From: Solirubrobacter sp963848475 | GTDB lineage: Bacteria > Actinomycetota > Thermoleophilia > Solirubrobacterales > Solirubrobacteraceae | Direction: 5' to 3' | Assembly (NCBI GenBank): GCA_963848475.1 | Contig: CAWKDW010000004.1 | Coordinates: forward strand, 186,001 to 250,000 | DNA length: 64,000 bases | Shown here: in pieces, positions 7,221 through 16,244 of the stretch | Position numbering within the stretch: position 1 is the stretch's first letter | Layout of the letters: each line of letters opens with the position of its first letter | Translations under genes and position numbers: made by a program | The notes under the pieces: model-generated | The model's input: the letters and a program-made list of their open reading frames with translations, nothing else | Told to the model about the DNA's origin: nothing | Database searches by the model: none

Positions 7221-9923
7221 GTGGAGCTTCGCCGGGCCCTGATCGGTCGCGCCGCGCCGCTGAAGGCGCTGGGCGACGCATTGGCCGATCCACCCGCGAT
7301 CGTCCTGCTGTCGGGCGAGGCGGGCATCGGCAAGACCCGGCTCGTCGCCGAGATCGAGGCCGGTGCCGGGCTGGTGCTGCACGGGGAGTGCATCGAGTTC
7401 GGCGGCGAGGAGCTCGCGTACGCGCCGGTTGTCGCGGCGCTGCGCGACCTACCCACGCAATGGTTGGAGGCGCACCTCGACGGGCTGTCGACCGAGGCGC
7501 GCGGAGCGCTGGCGGCGGTGCTCCCGCGCGAGCCGCCCGGCGACGGCGGTCCCGGGCAGCTGTACGAGCTGCTCCTGGACCTCCTGGGGCAGCTGGCCGC
7601 TGAGCGGGGACCGCTGCTGCTGGTGCTCGAGGACATCCACTGGGCCGATCGCTCGACGCTCGCCCTACTCGCGTTCCTGGCCCGCAACCTGCGCGCCGAG
7701 CGGCTCGTCGTCCTCGCCACCTACCGCGTCGACGATGAGCTCTCGCCGCAGCTGCGCCGCCTGGCGAGTGAGCTCGGGCGGCGGCGCACGGTGCTGCGGA
7801 TCGAGCTCGAGCCGCTCGCGCCCGAGGACGTGGCGCGGCAGCTGGAGGCGATCGCCGGCGGCCCGGTCCCGGCGGCGCTCGCCAAGGAGCTTCACGAGCG
7901 CGCCGGCGGCAACCCGTTCTTCGTCGAGGAGCTGTTCGCGGCCCGCACCGAGACGGTGGCCGAGGCCGTGCTCACGCGCGTGCAGCGTCTCGACGCTGCG
8001 CCGCTCTCCGCGCTCGCCGCGGCTGGCGGACGCGCGTCGTACGCACTGCTGGAAGCGCTCGCGATCGAGCCGGACGCGCTGCGTGAAGCGCTCGACGCGG
8101 GCCTGCTCGTGCGCGAGCGCGACGGCCTCGCCTTCCGCCACGGCCTGATCGGCGAGGTGGTCTACGAGCGCCTGCTGCCCGCCGAGCGCGTCGCGTTGCA
8201 TCGTTCGATCGCGGCGGCGCTCGACGATCCCGCCCAGCGCGCGCATCACTGCCAGCGCGCTGGACTGCGCGACGAGGCGCTCACGGCTTCGGTGCAGGCC
8301 GGGATCGAGGCCGCGCGCGCGTTCGCCTATGCCGAGGCGAGCGTGCACCTCGAGCGCGCGCTCGAGCTGTGGGACGGCGACGCCGGCATCGACCACGTCG
8401 ACCTGCTCACCCGCGCCGCGCAGGCGGCGCGCTCCAGCGGCGACCCCGAACGGGCGGTCGCGCGCTGCCGTGAGGCGATCGCGCTGGAGGACGATCCCAC
8501 CCGCCGCGCGCTGCTCTACGGGCGCCTCGGCGAGTACCACTTCTGGGACGACGAGGCCGCGCTGGAGTGCTACGAGCAGGCCCTCGAGTTGACGCCCGGC
8601 GAGCCGCGGCTGCTGGCCGCCAAGGGCCACGCGCTGATGGGACTGCGGCGGTGGGCGCAGTCGCGCGCCTGCAGCGAGGCGGCGCTCGCCGCGGGCGCGG
8701 CCCCGCGGATCACGCTCGGCGTGGTGCTCACCTTCCTCGGTGAACCCGAGGCGGGCGAGGCGCACCTACGGCGCGCGCTCGAGCTCTCCGAATCGGGCGA
8801 GGAGACCGCGCGCGCCTACCTGCATCTCGGCGAGCTGCTGCGGGTCCGCGGCGATCACGCCGGCGCGCTGCAGGCGATGGTCGACGGCGAACGCGAGGCC
8901 GCGCGGCTCGGCCTCCGTCTCTCCTTCGGGCACTTCATGTACGTCAACGGCGCCGACGATCTGCTGCGGCTCGGCCGCTGGGACGAAGCCGCGGAGCGGG
9001 TGGGCGGCGCCGCGCGGATGGAGCTCTCGCGCACCGCCAGCGCCCTGCGACGGGCGATCGCGGGCCAGCTGCACACCGGTCGCGGCGAGTTCGCGGCGGC
9101 GCGCGCGGAGCTCGATGGCGCCGCCGATGCGGGCCTGCCGGCGGAGTTCCTCACGCCGCTCGCGGCGGCCCGGGCCGCGCTCGCGCTGGCGGAGGACGAC
9201 CCGGTCGCCGCGGCCGTGCACGTCGCGGGAGCGCTCGGCGGGGTCGAGGACCCGTTCTACACGCCGCCGCTGTACTCGCTCGGGCTGCGGGCACAGGCCG
9301 TGCTGGCGGAGCGCGAGCGAGCCCGCCGGCGGGAGCCCGACCGCACGCTCGCCGACGCGCTGCTCGCCGACCTCGACGCGTTGGTGGGTGAGCACGCGGT
9401 GTCGCCTGACGCGCTCGCGCATCGCGAGCTCGCCCACGCCGAGCACGCTCGCGCCGACGGCACCGCGGCGCCCGAGCGCTGGGGCGCCGCGGCCGCGGCG
9501 TTCGACGCGCTCGGCGAGCCCTACCCGGCGGCGTATGCACGGGTGCACGAGGCCGAGACGACACTGCTCGCGGGTGGCGAGCGGGCCGTCGCCACGCGCG
9601 CGCTCGCCGCCGCCCACTCCGCGGCCCTGGCGCTCGGCGCCGCACCGCTGCGAGACGCGGCCGAAGCGCTCGCCCGTCGCGCGCGTCTCGACGTCGCGGA
9701 GCCGGCCACCGGCACGGTCAGCGACGACGGCGGAACCGGCCTGACCGAACGCGAGACCGAGGTCCTGCGACTGCTCGCGGACGGCCTGACGAACCGGGAG
9801 ATCGCCGCGCGCCTGTTCATCAGCCAGAAGACCGTCGGCGCGCACATGGGTCACATCTACGGCAAGCTCGGGGTGCACACGCGCGTCGAGGCCGCGGGAC
9901 GCGCCCGCACGCTCGGCGTTTGA
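7221..9923 (+). CDS. Large ATP-binding LuxR-family regulator (LAL/MalT type)
   Basis: A 900-aa protein from GTG 7221. The N-terminal AAA-like ATPase domain has Walker A GEAGIGKT (residues 32-39), Walker B LLLVLEDIHWAD and the sensor-like GGNPFFVEEL. The middle 400 residues are alanine-rich helical repeats of TPR type (ARSSGDPERAVARCREAIAL, YEQALELTPGEPRLLAAKG). The C-terminus is a LuxR helix-turn-helix: LTERETEVLRLLADGLTNREIAARLFISQKTVGAHM. LAL regulators bind ATP and an inducer before activating transcription. The adjacent SDR gene is the obvious candidate target. A second regulator with the same architecture lies at 46152-48978. Confidence 0.92.
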   Translation: MELRRALIGRAAPLKALGDALADPPAIVLLSGEAGIGKTRLVAEIEAGAGLVLHGECIEFGGEELAYAPVVAALRDLPTQWLEAHLDGLSTEARGALAAVLPREPPGDGGPGQLYELLLDLLGQLAAERGPLLLVLEDIHWADRSTLALLAFLARNLRAERLVVLATYRVDDELSPQLRRLASELGRRRTVLRIELEPLAPEDVARQLEAIAGGPVPAALAKELHERAGGNPFFVEELFAARTETVAEAVLTRVQRLDAAPLSALAAAGGRASYALLEALAIEPDALREALDAGLLVRERDGLAFRHGLIGEVVYERLLPAERVALHRSIAAALDDPAQRAHHCQRAGLRDEALTASVQAGIEAARAFAYAEASVHLERALELWDGDAGIDHVDLLTRAAQAARSSGDPERAVARCREAIALEDDPTRRALLYGRLGEYHFWDDEAALECYEQALELTPGEPRLLAAKGHALMGLRRWAQSRACSEAALAAGAAPRITLGVVLTFLGEPEAGEAHLRRALELSESGEETARAYLHLGELLRVRGDHAGALQAMVDGEREAARLGLRLSFGHFMYVNGADDLLRLGRWDEAAERVGGAARMELSRTASALRRAIAGQLHTGRGEFAAARAELDGAADAGLPAEFLTPLAAARAALALAEDDPVAAAVHVAGALGGVEDPFYTPPLYSLGLRAQAVLAERERARRREPDRTLADALLADLDALVGEHAVSPDALAHRELAHAEHARADGTAAPERWGAAAAAFDALGEPYPAAYARVHEAETTLLAGGERAVATRALAAAHSAALALGAAPLRDAAEALARRARLDVAEPATGTVSDDGGTGLTERETEVLRLLADGLTNREIAARLFISQKTVGAHMGHIYGKLGVHTRVEAAGRARTLGV

Positions 9924-10059
9924 CCAGGGTGGAGCACGACCTACCCCGAGGGGGTCGCAAGCGCGCACCTAAGGCTGGTCCGGAACGGCGGTGCAGTCGT
10001 GAGTCTCCCGCCCGACACCGGTGCTTCACAAGGAAACGCCGGAAGATCGGAGGCCCCAC

Positions 10060-10359
10060 ATGTCCCCCAGTTCCATCGCCCGCAGCCTTGCTGGCGTTGC
10101 GATCGTGCTCGTCCTCGTCGCCGTGGCGACGACCCCCGCCCCGGCCCAGACCCACGCGAACGGCGTCCAGGCGCACGCATAGATAGTGTCGCTCGACGCC
10201 GGCGGCAAGCGACGCTGGGACTACTTGATCAGCGGGTGTGTGAGCAAGACCAAGGCCAGGGGGACGATGCACGTCAAGGTCGCCGACAGCGACGCGGCGG
10301 GCGTGTCCGTCGACGCCTGCGACACCGGCGCCGTCACCTGGAAGGTCAGCAGCGGCTGA
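10060..10359 (+). pseudogene. Small secreted protein interrupted by an in-frame TAG
   Basis: The frame starts at ATG 10060, with GGAGG eleven bases upstream. It has a clear signal peptide: SIARSLAGVAIVLVLVAVA followed by TTPAPAQTHA. After 40 codons there is a TAG at 10180-10182. The same frame then stays open for 58 more codons and encodes a plausible small ectodomain with two cysteines (ISGCVSKTKARG and SVDACDTGAV), ending in TGA at 10357. A single C-to-T change (CAG to TAG) explains the break. It could be a true nonsense mutation, a sequencing error, or translation may restart at GTG 10186, giving a cytoplasmic peptide. The full form would be about 98 aa and exported. Confidence 0.55.
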
Positions 10360-10499
10360 TCTTGGCGCGGCGCCCAAGCTCGCACCAACAGCCGGCCAAG
10401 CGGACCCCAAGGCCGGCTGTGGAGAGTGCGGACTGCGGCGGGCGATTCCCCCCGAGTCGCCCGCCGCCAATCGCGCCCACGCTTTCGAAAGGTCCCCTC

Positions 10500-12345
10500 A
10501 TGTCTCACGCCGCCCGGCCCTGGATGGCCGTGCCCGCCCTTGCGGTCGGTGTCCTCCTGCTCACGGGAGCCTCCGCCTTCGCCGCCGACACGGCGACGAT
10601 CTACAACGTCACGCAGGAGGGCATGACCTCCGCCGACGGTCAGAAGCTCGCCGACGCGTACGGCATCCCGAACTCCGTCGCGGCCAACGGCGCCTTCTCC
10701 TACACGGGTAAGGGCTTCGGTGAGGTGCCGCAGAAGACGGTCGGCAAGGGCGAGACCGACGAGGCGGGCCGCCCCGTCGTCTCGCAGGCCCTCGACACCG
10801 CTGCACTGGGCGCGCTGCGCCCGGTCTCGGACGCCGTGGCACTGCGCCGCGCGGCGCCGCTGCTCGAGCTTGCCGGCCTCGGCGGCGACTTCAAGGCCGA
10901 GCCGGCCGTCTCGCACGCCGAGCTGTCGACGGCCAACAACGACGGCAAGACGACCGGCAACGTACCTGCTCGACACGTCGGTGTCCTACAACCTGACGCT
11001 CGGCGGCCTGCCCGTCAGCGGCCAGGGCGCGAAGCTGCGCATCACGCTCGCCGGCGACGGCAGCGTGACCCAGATCTCGAGCTCGATCCGCCGGCTCGAG
11101 GCGGGCAAGCGCGCGATCATCATCTCCTCCAGCGAGGCCGCCAAGGCGTGCTCGGCGCTCTACGCGCCGGACGTCCGCCAGGCCGCGCCGACGCTCGGCT
11201 ACCTGCTGCCGGCGCTGTCCGCCGACGAGGCGTCGGGCAAGGGCGCCGTCCAGCAGATCTTCCCCGCCTACACCTGCAACCCGGTCGGCGGCCAGGGCAC
11301 GCAGGCCAACCGCCAGGTCGCGGCCGTCCAGGGCGCCTCGCCGGAGGCGACGTTCAAGGCTTCGCTGCGTGACGGCGTCGTGACCGGCGCGGCCGACGTC
11401 TCGGGCGGGACCGCCCCCTACAGCTACAAATGGGCGTCCTCGACGACGGTGATCGACGACAACACCGGCGCGGCGGTCTCCTACAAGCGTGCCCCTCGCG
11501 ACGGCAAGCTCACCGGCGAAGGCCTGACCCTCGAGGTCACCGACGCCAACGGCCTGACCTCGACGGCCACCGGCCTCTTCGAGGGCGACAGCGAGATCTC
11601 CGCGAGCTCGGTCCCGGGCGGTGGCGGCTTCGGCAAGCTCACGAGCGTCGGCATCGAGCAGACCGTCGACGAGTGGCAGTGCGCGCAGGACTCCGCGATC
11701 GGCTTCAAGAACGTGATGGCCTCGCACGGCGTCGGCACCTCGTTCGACTTCCGCGGCATGAGCGCCTGGGAAGAGGACTTCAAGAAGACCTCGGCCGGCG
11801 GCAACGACAACAACTTCGCCGACGCCGTGGACGCCATGTGGTACACGGGCCACGGCAACTCGGGCGGCTTCACCTTCAAGAACACGACGCATGACGACGG
11901 CTCGATCGTCCCGAGCGACGCCGACTGGGGCAACAACAACCTCGAGTGGATGCAGCTCGAGTCCTGCCAGGTGTTGCGTGACACGAACGGCGCCAACGAC
12001 TACTTCAGCCGCTGGGGTCAGACGATCAACGGCCTGCACATGCTCAACGGCTTCCACACCAACGCCCAGTGCGTCGGCGGCGGCACCGGCGGGCGCTTCG
12101 CCGAGTACCTGTTCCCCTACAAGATCTTCGGCATCACGGTCCGTCCGGCCCTGACCGTCCGCAACGCCTGGGCCCAGATGGCCTTCGACAAGGAGCCCAA
12201 CGGAACGATCTTCCGCTCGATGGGCAACATCGGCGCGGGCGGCGTGACCAACATCAACGACCACTTCTGGGGCCAGGGCACGACCGGCCCGGATATCTCG
12301 CGTGCCGCGCGCACCGGGATGTGGGCGATCGCCCAGACCGTCTGA
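10500..12345 (+). CDS. Secreted DUF6345-like protein, possible cysteine-peptidase fold (frameshifted)
   Basis: About 615 codons from ATG 10500 with a signal peptide cleaved near AFA-AD (residue 28). A frame change at about 10961-10965 separates the N-terminal 155 residues from the rest; two missing bases would restore TGNVYLLDTSVSYN. A PKD/Ig-like stretch (ASLRDGVVTGAADVSGGTAP) precedes the C-terminal domain: DAMWYTGHGNSGGFTF, then LEWMQLESCQVLRD and NGLHMLNGFHTNAQ. This C-terminal part fits DUF6345. The ordered His-Gly and Ser-Cys motifs resemble the catalytic dyad of clan CD peptidases (caspase, gingipain); that is inference. It is secreted and follows the broken small secreted gene. A hairpin terminator follows. 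Confidence 0.65.
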
Positions 12346-12369
12346 CGACGACCCGCAGACGCAGTGACG

Positions 12370-12396
12370 ACGGCCCCGGCCATCCGCTGGGGCCGT
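12370..12396. terminator. Bidirectional stem-loop between convergent genes
   Basis: Perfect 8-bp arms ACGGCCCC (12370-12377) and GGGGCCGT (12389-12396) with an 11-base loop. It sits between the stop of the secreted DUF6345-like gene and the stop of the TspO gene, and could serve both. Confidence 0.6.
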
Positions 12397-12881
12397 CAGT
12401 CGTTCTGGACCGCGATCGTCCAGGTCAAGGCGGTCGCGAACGCCACCCACGCGCCGTACGGCGCTAGGGCCAGCGCCGCCGTCCGGTTGTGCGGCCAGAC
12501 GAGCCGGATCAGCGCGACGATCGTCCCGAGCAGGAACAGGATCTCGACTCCCGCGGCCTTCGGCTTGTGGCCCTGGAAGAAGATCCAGGTCCACGCGACG
12601 TTGAGCGCGAGGTTGGCCGCGAAGAGGCCGAGGACGATCCGCCGGCGTGGACCGCCGACGTCGCGGTACGACAGGGTCGCGGCGATCGCGATCAGCACGT
12701 ACAGCAACGTCCACACCGGCCCGAAGACCGCGCCCGGCGGCTGCCATGCGGGCCGGTCGAGCTCTTTGTACCAGTCGCTTGAGGTGTCGGTGGCGAGGCC
12801 GCCGACGACGGCGACGGCGGTCACGGCCGCCGCCCACGCGGCGGCGACCGGGACCAGCGGGTGACGGACGGAGGAGGTCAT
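12396..12881 (-). CDS. tspO: TspO/MBR-family membrane protein
   Basis: A 161-aa protein with five predicted membrane helices, the standard size and topology. The family signature DRPAWQPPGAVFGPVWTLLY lies in the loop and second helix, and NLALNVAWTWIFF in the fourth. TspO proteins bind tetrapyrroles and related hydrophobic ligands and are linked to porphyrin degradation or stress signalling. The start is ATG 12881 (MTSSVRHPL). The gene is alone on its strand, convergent with the secreted protein gene and sharing a hairpin with it. Confidence 0.92.
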   Translation of the reverse strand: MTSSVRHPLVPVAAAWAAAVTAVAVVGGLATDTSSDWYKELDRPAWQPPGAVFGPVWTLLYVLIAIAATLSYRDVGGPRRRIVLGLFAANLALNVAWTWIFFQGHKPKAAGVEILFLLGTIVALIRLVWPHNRTAALALAPYGAWVAFATALTWTIAVQND

Positions 12882-12900
12882 CTCCTCCTCCTACCCATTC

Positions 12901-14316
12901 TCAGCGGCGGATGGTGACCTTCGTGCGCAGCCCACCGCCGCTGATCGTGAGCTTCACGCTGCGGGCGCGCTTGAGCGAGCGGCGCGCGGCGGTCGTGAAG
13001 CGCATCCGCACGGTGCCGGTGCCGGAGCCGCGGGCGACGATCTTCCGGCCGTGCTTCGCGACCAGCTTCACCGACGGGCCGGTGACGCGAACCGTGAAGC
13101 CTTTGGCCAGCGCGCGGCGTAGCTTGGTGGCGGCCGCGAGTGTCAGCGTCTTCTTCGTGCCCTGCGTGCCCTGCGTGCCGGGCGCCGGAGTCGCCCCGCC
13201 GCCGGCACGGTTCACGGTCTCGCAGTCGGGCGCCACGATGTCGTTGGCATCGGCGTACACGGTGTCCGCGCCGGCACCGCACGCGACGCTGTCGATCTCG
13301 CCGTCACGCGCGTCGATCGTGTCGTTGCCGTAGGGCAGCTTGCACCACAGCGGCCCGCAGTCGCCGCCGGCGGTGTCGCCGTTGATCACGTCGCGGCCGG
13401 GGCCGCCGACGAGCACGTCATCGCCGAAGCCGCCGTCCAGGTAGTCGTTGCCGGGGCCACCGTCGAGCTGGTCGGCGCCGTCGCCGGTGATCAGGCGGTC
13501 GTCGCCGCCACGGCCCGTCAGCACACTCGGCGAGAGCATCTGGCGCAACTTGATCTCGTCCGGCCCGTCGGTGCCGACGAAGGTGCCGCTGACGCTGAGC
13601 TCGAGCTTCTCGACGTTGCGGACGTCGTCGCCCTCGCCGGGGCGGCCGTCGTCGGCGCCGCCGGCGAGCGTGAAGGACAGCGGCGGGTCGACGTCGGTGA
13701 AGCGGTTGCTGTAGTCGCCGTCGATCGTGTCGTGGCCGGGTCCGCCGTCGACGAAGTCGGCCGACGGGCGCTCGTAGTTGTCGGGGCGCAGGATGTCGTC
13801 GCCGGCACCGCCGTCGAGACGGTCGGAGCCGCCCGCGCCTTCGAGCACGTCGTTGCCGTCACCGCCGATCAGGACGTCGGCGCCGTCGCGGCCGTCGAGG
13901 CGGTCGTCGCCGGGTCCGCCGTCCAGCGTGTCCACGCCCTTGTCGCCCTGCAGCTGGTCGGACCCCGGACCGCCGTAGAGCGTCATCGGCACGCCGATCT
14001 CCGCGGTCGTGTACGCGGAGTCGTCGCCGTCGCCGAGGTCGACGCGAATCGCGGTCGCGGGCGCGCAGTGGACGACCTCGGCGCCGTACATCGAGTCCGC
14101 GCTACAGCCGGCGGGGATCGTCATCGGGTCGCCGCCGCTGGTGTAGAAGGTCACGCCGCCCGGCTCGTCGGTGCTCTGCAGCCCGACATGGTTGGTGGCG
14201 CCGGGGGCGGCGGTGAACGTGAGCACGCCGCCGGCGTCACGGGTCAGCGTCGCCGCCTGCGCGGCCGTGGGAGTCAGCACCGCGGCCAGGGCCACGGCAA
14301 GGAGGGTTCGGATCAT
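12901..14316 (-). CDS. Secreted RTX-like calcium-binding repeat protein
   Basis: About 471 aa from ATG 14316 with signal peptide IRTLLAVALAAVLTPTAAQA. Between roughly residues 115 and 360 there are many glycine/aspartate nonapeptide repeats of the GGxGxDxLxGG type, e.g. LDGGPGDDRLDGRDGADVLIGGDGNDVLEG and LDGGPGNDYLDGGFGDDVLVGGPGRD. These fold into a calcium-binding beta-roll in the RTX family. The repeats are interrupted by a non-repetitive insert (SFTLAGGADDGRPGEG). After a TPAPGTQGTQG linker comes a very basic C-terminal module (AARRSLKRARSVKLTISG) that recurs in the metallopeptidase at 24130-28379. Probably an extracellular or cell-wall protein; no enzymatic domain is seen. Confidence 0.85.
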   Translation of the reverse strand: MIRTLLAVALAAVLTPTAAQAATLTRDAGGVLTFTAAPGATNHVGLQSTDEPGGVTFYTSGGDPMTIPAGCSADSMYGAEVVHCAPATAIRVDLGDGDDSAYTTAEIGVPMTLYGGPGSDQLQGDKGVDTLDGGPGDDRLDGRDGADVLIGGDGNDVLEGAGGSDRLDGGAGDDILRPDNYERPSADFVDGGPGHDTIDGDYSNRFTDVDPPLSFTLAGGADDGRPGEGDDVRNVEKLELSVSGTFVGTDGPDEIKLRQMLSPSVLTGRGGDDRLITGDGADQLDGGPGNDYLDGGFGDDVLVGGPGRDVINGDTAGGDCGPLWCKLPYGNDTIDARDGEIDSVACGAGADTVYADANDIVAPDCETVNRAGGGATPAPGTQGTQGTKKTLTLAAATKLRRALAKGFTVRVTGPSVKLVAKHGRKIVARGSGTGTVRMRFTTAARRSLKRARSVKLTISGGGLRTKVTIRR

Positions 14317-14369
14317 GCAGGTCACGATCCAGGGAAGGCTCCCGGAGCGCATCAGGGTAATCCCTCGAT

Positions 14370-15308
14370 ATGTGGGCCTACAGGATCAGAGCGCCGGGGC
14401 GATTGGAGCGCGTCGAGGCGCCGGTTCCGCTGCCAGGACCAGGTCGCGTGCTCGCCCGGTTGCACGCCGGCGGCATCTGCGGCTCCGATCTGCCGTCGTT
14501 TCTCGGCCGACGGAACCCGTTCGTGGATTTCCTCGGCGAGCCCGGCTATCCGCTGCATGAGGTCGTCGGCGAGGTGGTCGACGGCGAGCTCGCGACGGGC
14601 ACCCGGATCGTCGGCTGGGCCGAAGGCCATCACGGACTCGCCGAGTACTTCGTCTCGCGCGTCGACGCGATCATCGCGCTCGACGACGGTGAGCTCAGCG
14701 ACGCCGAGGCGACGGTCATCCAGCCGCTGTGCACCGTGTTACATCAGCTCGACCGGATCCCGGACGTCGCCGGGCGGCGCGTGGCGGTGATCGGGCAGGG
14801 GCCGATCGGCCTGCTCTTCAGCCACGCGCTGAAGGCGCGCGGGGCGGCATCGGTGACGGGGGTCGATCGCGTCGATCGCTCCGACGTCGCTGCCGCGTTC
14901 GGCGTCGACGAATGCGTGTGGGACGACGCCGCCGCGTGGGCACGAGGTCTCTCCGAGGACGTGCGGCCCGAGCTCGTCGTCGAGGCCGTCGGGCATCACG
15001 CCGGCCCGCTCGAGGCCGCGGTCGACGCACTCGCCGACGGCGGCACCGTGCTCGCGTTCGGCGTCCCGGACGAGTCGCACTACGCGTTCCCGTTCACCGC
15101 GTTCTTCCGCAAGCACGCGACGCTGCTGGCGGGTGCGGCCAACGATCGCGCCGCGGCGCTCGCCGGTGCGCGCCGCTACCTGCTCGAGCACCGCGAACTG
15201 CTCGAGCCCTACATCACCGACGTCGTGCCGATCGAGCGCGCGCAGGAGGCCTTCGACGTCGCGGTGAGTCCGGTCGCCGGGCGGCTGAAGGTCGTGCTCA
15301 CGGTGTGA
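14370..15308 (+). CDS. Zinc-type medium-chain alcohol/polyol dehydrogenase-like protein
   Basis: A 312-aa medium-chain dehydrogenase/reductase, shorter than the usual 340-350. GGICGSDLP carries the catalytic-zinc cysteine. The zinc-site GHE is replaced by PLHEVVGEV, which keeps His-Glu. The nucleotide fold is VAVIGQGPIGLLFSHALKARG, followed by VTGVDRVDRSD. The structural-zinc loop with four cysteines is absent, explaining the length. The domain ending YITDVVPIERAQEAFDVA is typical of the family. Substrate is unknown; threonine or sorbitol dehydrogenase-like enzymes are the nearest types. It is transcribed divergently from the RTX protein gene, 53 bases away. Confidence 0.85.
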   Translation: MWAYRIRAPGRLERVEAPVPLPGPGRVLARLHAGGICGSDLPSFLGRRNPFVDFLGEPGYPLHEVVGEVVDGELATGTRIVGWAEGHHGLAEYFVSRVDAIIALDDGELSDAEATVIQPLCTVLHQLDRIPDVAGRRVAVIGQGPIGLLFSHALKARGAASVTGVDRVDRSDVAAAFGVDECVWDDAAAWARGLSEDVRPELVVEAVGHHAGPLEAAVDALADGGTVLAFGVPDESHYAFPFTAFFRKHATLLAGAANDRAAALAGARRYLLEHRELLEPYITDVVPIERAQEAFDVAVSPVAGRLKVVLTV

Positions 15309-15387
15309 GGACGACGCGGGCGCCCGTCTTCGTTGCGCCCCGGATGCGCTCGACATCGCTCAGCGGCACGGGCGTGGCGTTGACGCT

Positions 15388-15809
15388 GTGCCCGAGGAGA
15401 TCGGAACCGTCGACGCCGTAGTTCAGCTCTCGTTCGCGGTTCACGGCGTGCTCGGACGGCATGCCGCCGCGCACGAGCTGTCGATCACGCAGCTGCGGCT
15501 GTTCGGGATCCTGCGCGACCACGATCCCGGCGTGCTCGAGCTCGCCCGGCACCTCGGACTGGGCAAGTCCAGTGTCAGCGGGCTGATCGACCGAGCCGAA
15601 CGGCGCGGGCTCGTCATGCGGACCGCCGCCCCGGTCGACGGGCGCGGCGTGATCGTCACGTTGACCGAGGACGGGCGCCGGCTCACCGAGCGCGTCGCGC
15701 CGAGATCGAAGACGAGATCGTCGTGTTGCTGGCGCCGCTGACGGCCGGTGACAGCGAGCGCCTGACGCGCCTCGCCGCGCGCGTCGTGGGAGCTAGAACG
15801 CCAGGCTGA
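15388..15809 (+). CDS. MarR-family transcriptional regulator (frameshifted near the C-terminus)
   Basis: From GTG 15388. The winged helix is clear: LSITQLRLFGILRDHDPGVLELARHLGLGKSSVSGLIDRAERRGLVMRTAAPVDGRGVIVTLTEDGRRL. The frame then changes at about 15697-15700: one missing G turns VAAEIEDEIVVLL into a run of arginines and a stop at 15741. Read in the next frame, the normal MarR dimerisation helix continues (EIEDEIVVLLAPLTAG, RLTRLAARVV) to TGA at 15809, about 140 aa. The last 17 bases overlap the convergent Nudix gene. It may regulate the dehydrogenase just upstream. Confidence 0.8.
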
Positions 15810-16191
15810 ACGCGGCCGCGGCCGAGTCCGTCAACTCGAACTCGTCCGGATCGTCGGTCCAGGTGAACGCGTCGTGCTCGTCGGAGAGCATGACCGCGCC
15901 GATCGCACTGACGACATAGACGAACTCGCGGACGCGGCGACGGCGAGGGGAGATCAGGTCGCGCGTGGAGAGCAGGCGACTGGTGTCGAGCATCAGGCCG
16001 GTCTCTTCGTCCAGTTCGCGTGCGAGGCCCTTGAGCACCCGCTCGCCGCGGTCGATCTTGCCCCCTGGAAGCTCCCACTGCCCGGGCAGGGTGTCCCAGG
16101 CGGCGCGGCGCACCAAGAGAACACGACCATCGGACTCCACCAGCGCACGGGCGACCGTGACGTGGGGCCGGTTGGTCGCGATCGTCGCCAT
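15793..16191 (-). CDS. Nudix hydrolase
   Basis: A 132-aa protein from ATG 16191 (MATIATNRPHV). The Nudix box is perfect: G-x5-E-x7-REL-DEE-TGL in GKIDRGERVLKGLARELDEE followed by TGL, preceded by LPGQWELPG. Nudix enzymes hydrolyse nucleoside diphosphates linked to another group; the MutT-like N-terminus (VTVARALVESDGRVLLVRR) suggests a nucleotide clean-up or mRNA/NDP-sugar role, not assignable further. The upstream frame extends to 16338 but is arginine-rich and overlaps the AAA gene, so ATG 16191 is preferred. It is 53 bases downstream of the AAA ATPase on the same strand. Confidence 0.9.
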   Translation of the reverse strand: MATIATNRPHVTVARALVESDGRVLLVRRAAWDTLPGQWELPGGKIDRGERVLKGLARELDEETGLMLDTSRLLSTRDLISPRRRRVREFVYVVSAIGAVMLSDEHDAFTWTDDPDEFELTDSAAAAFSLAF

Positions 16192-16244
16192 ACGTTGCCT
16201 TTCGGCATGCGCGACCGCCGACGTGAGTTGCTGGACCTCAAGTT

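Noticed and set aside
10180..10182. TAG read as an amino acid (recoding)
   Set aside because: No pyrrolysine machinery or recoding element is visible; a point mutation or sequencing error is simpler.
13400..13960. Tandem DNA repeats in the RTX region
   Set aside because: The repeated GC-rich bases are codons of the glycine/aspartate nonapeptide repeats, not a separate repeat element.
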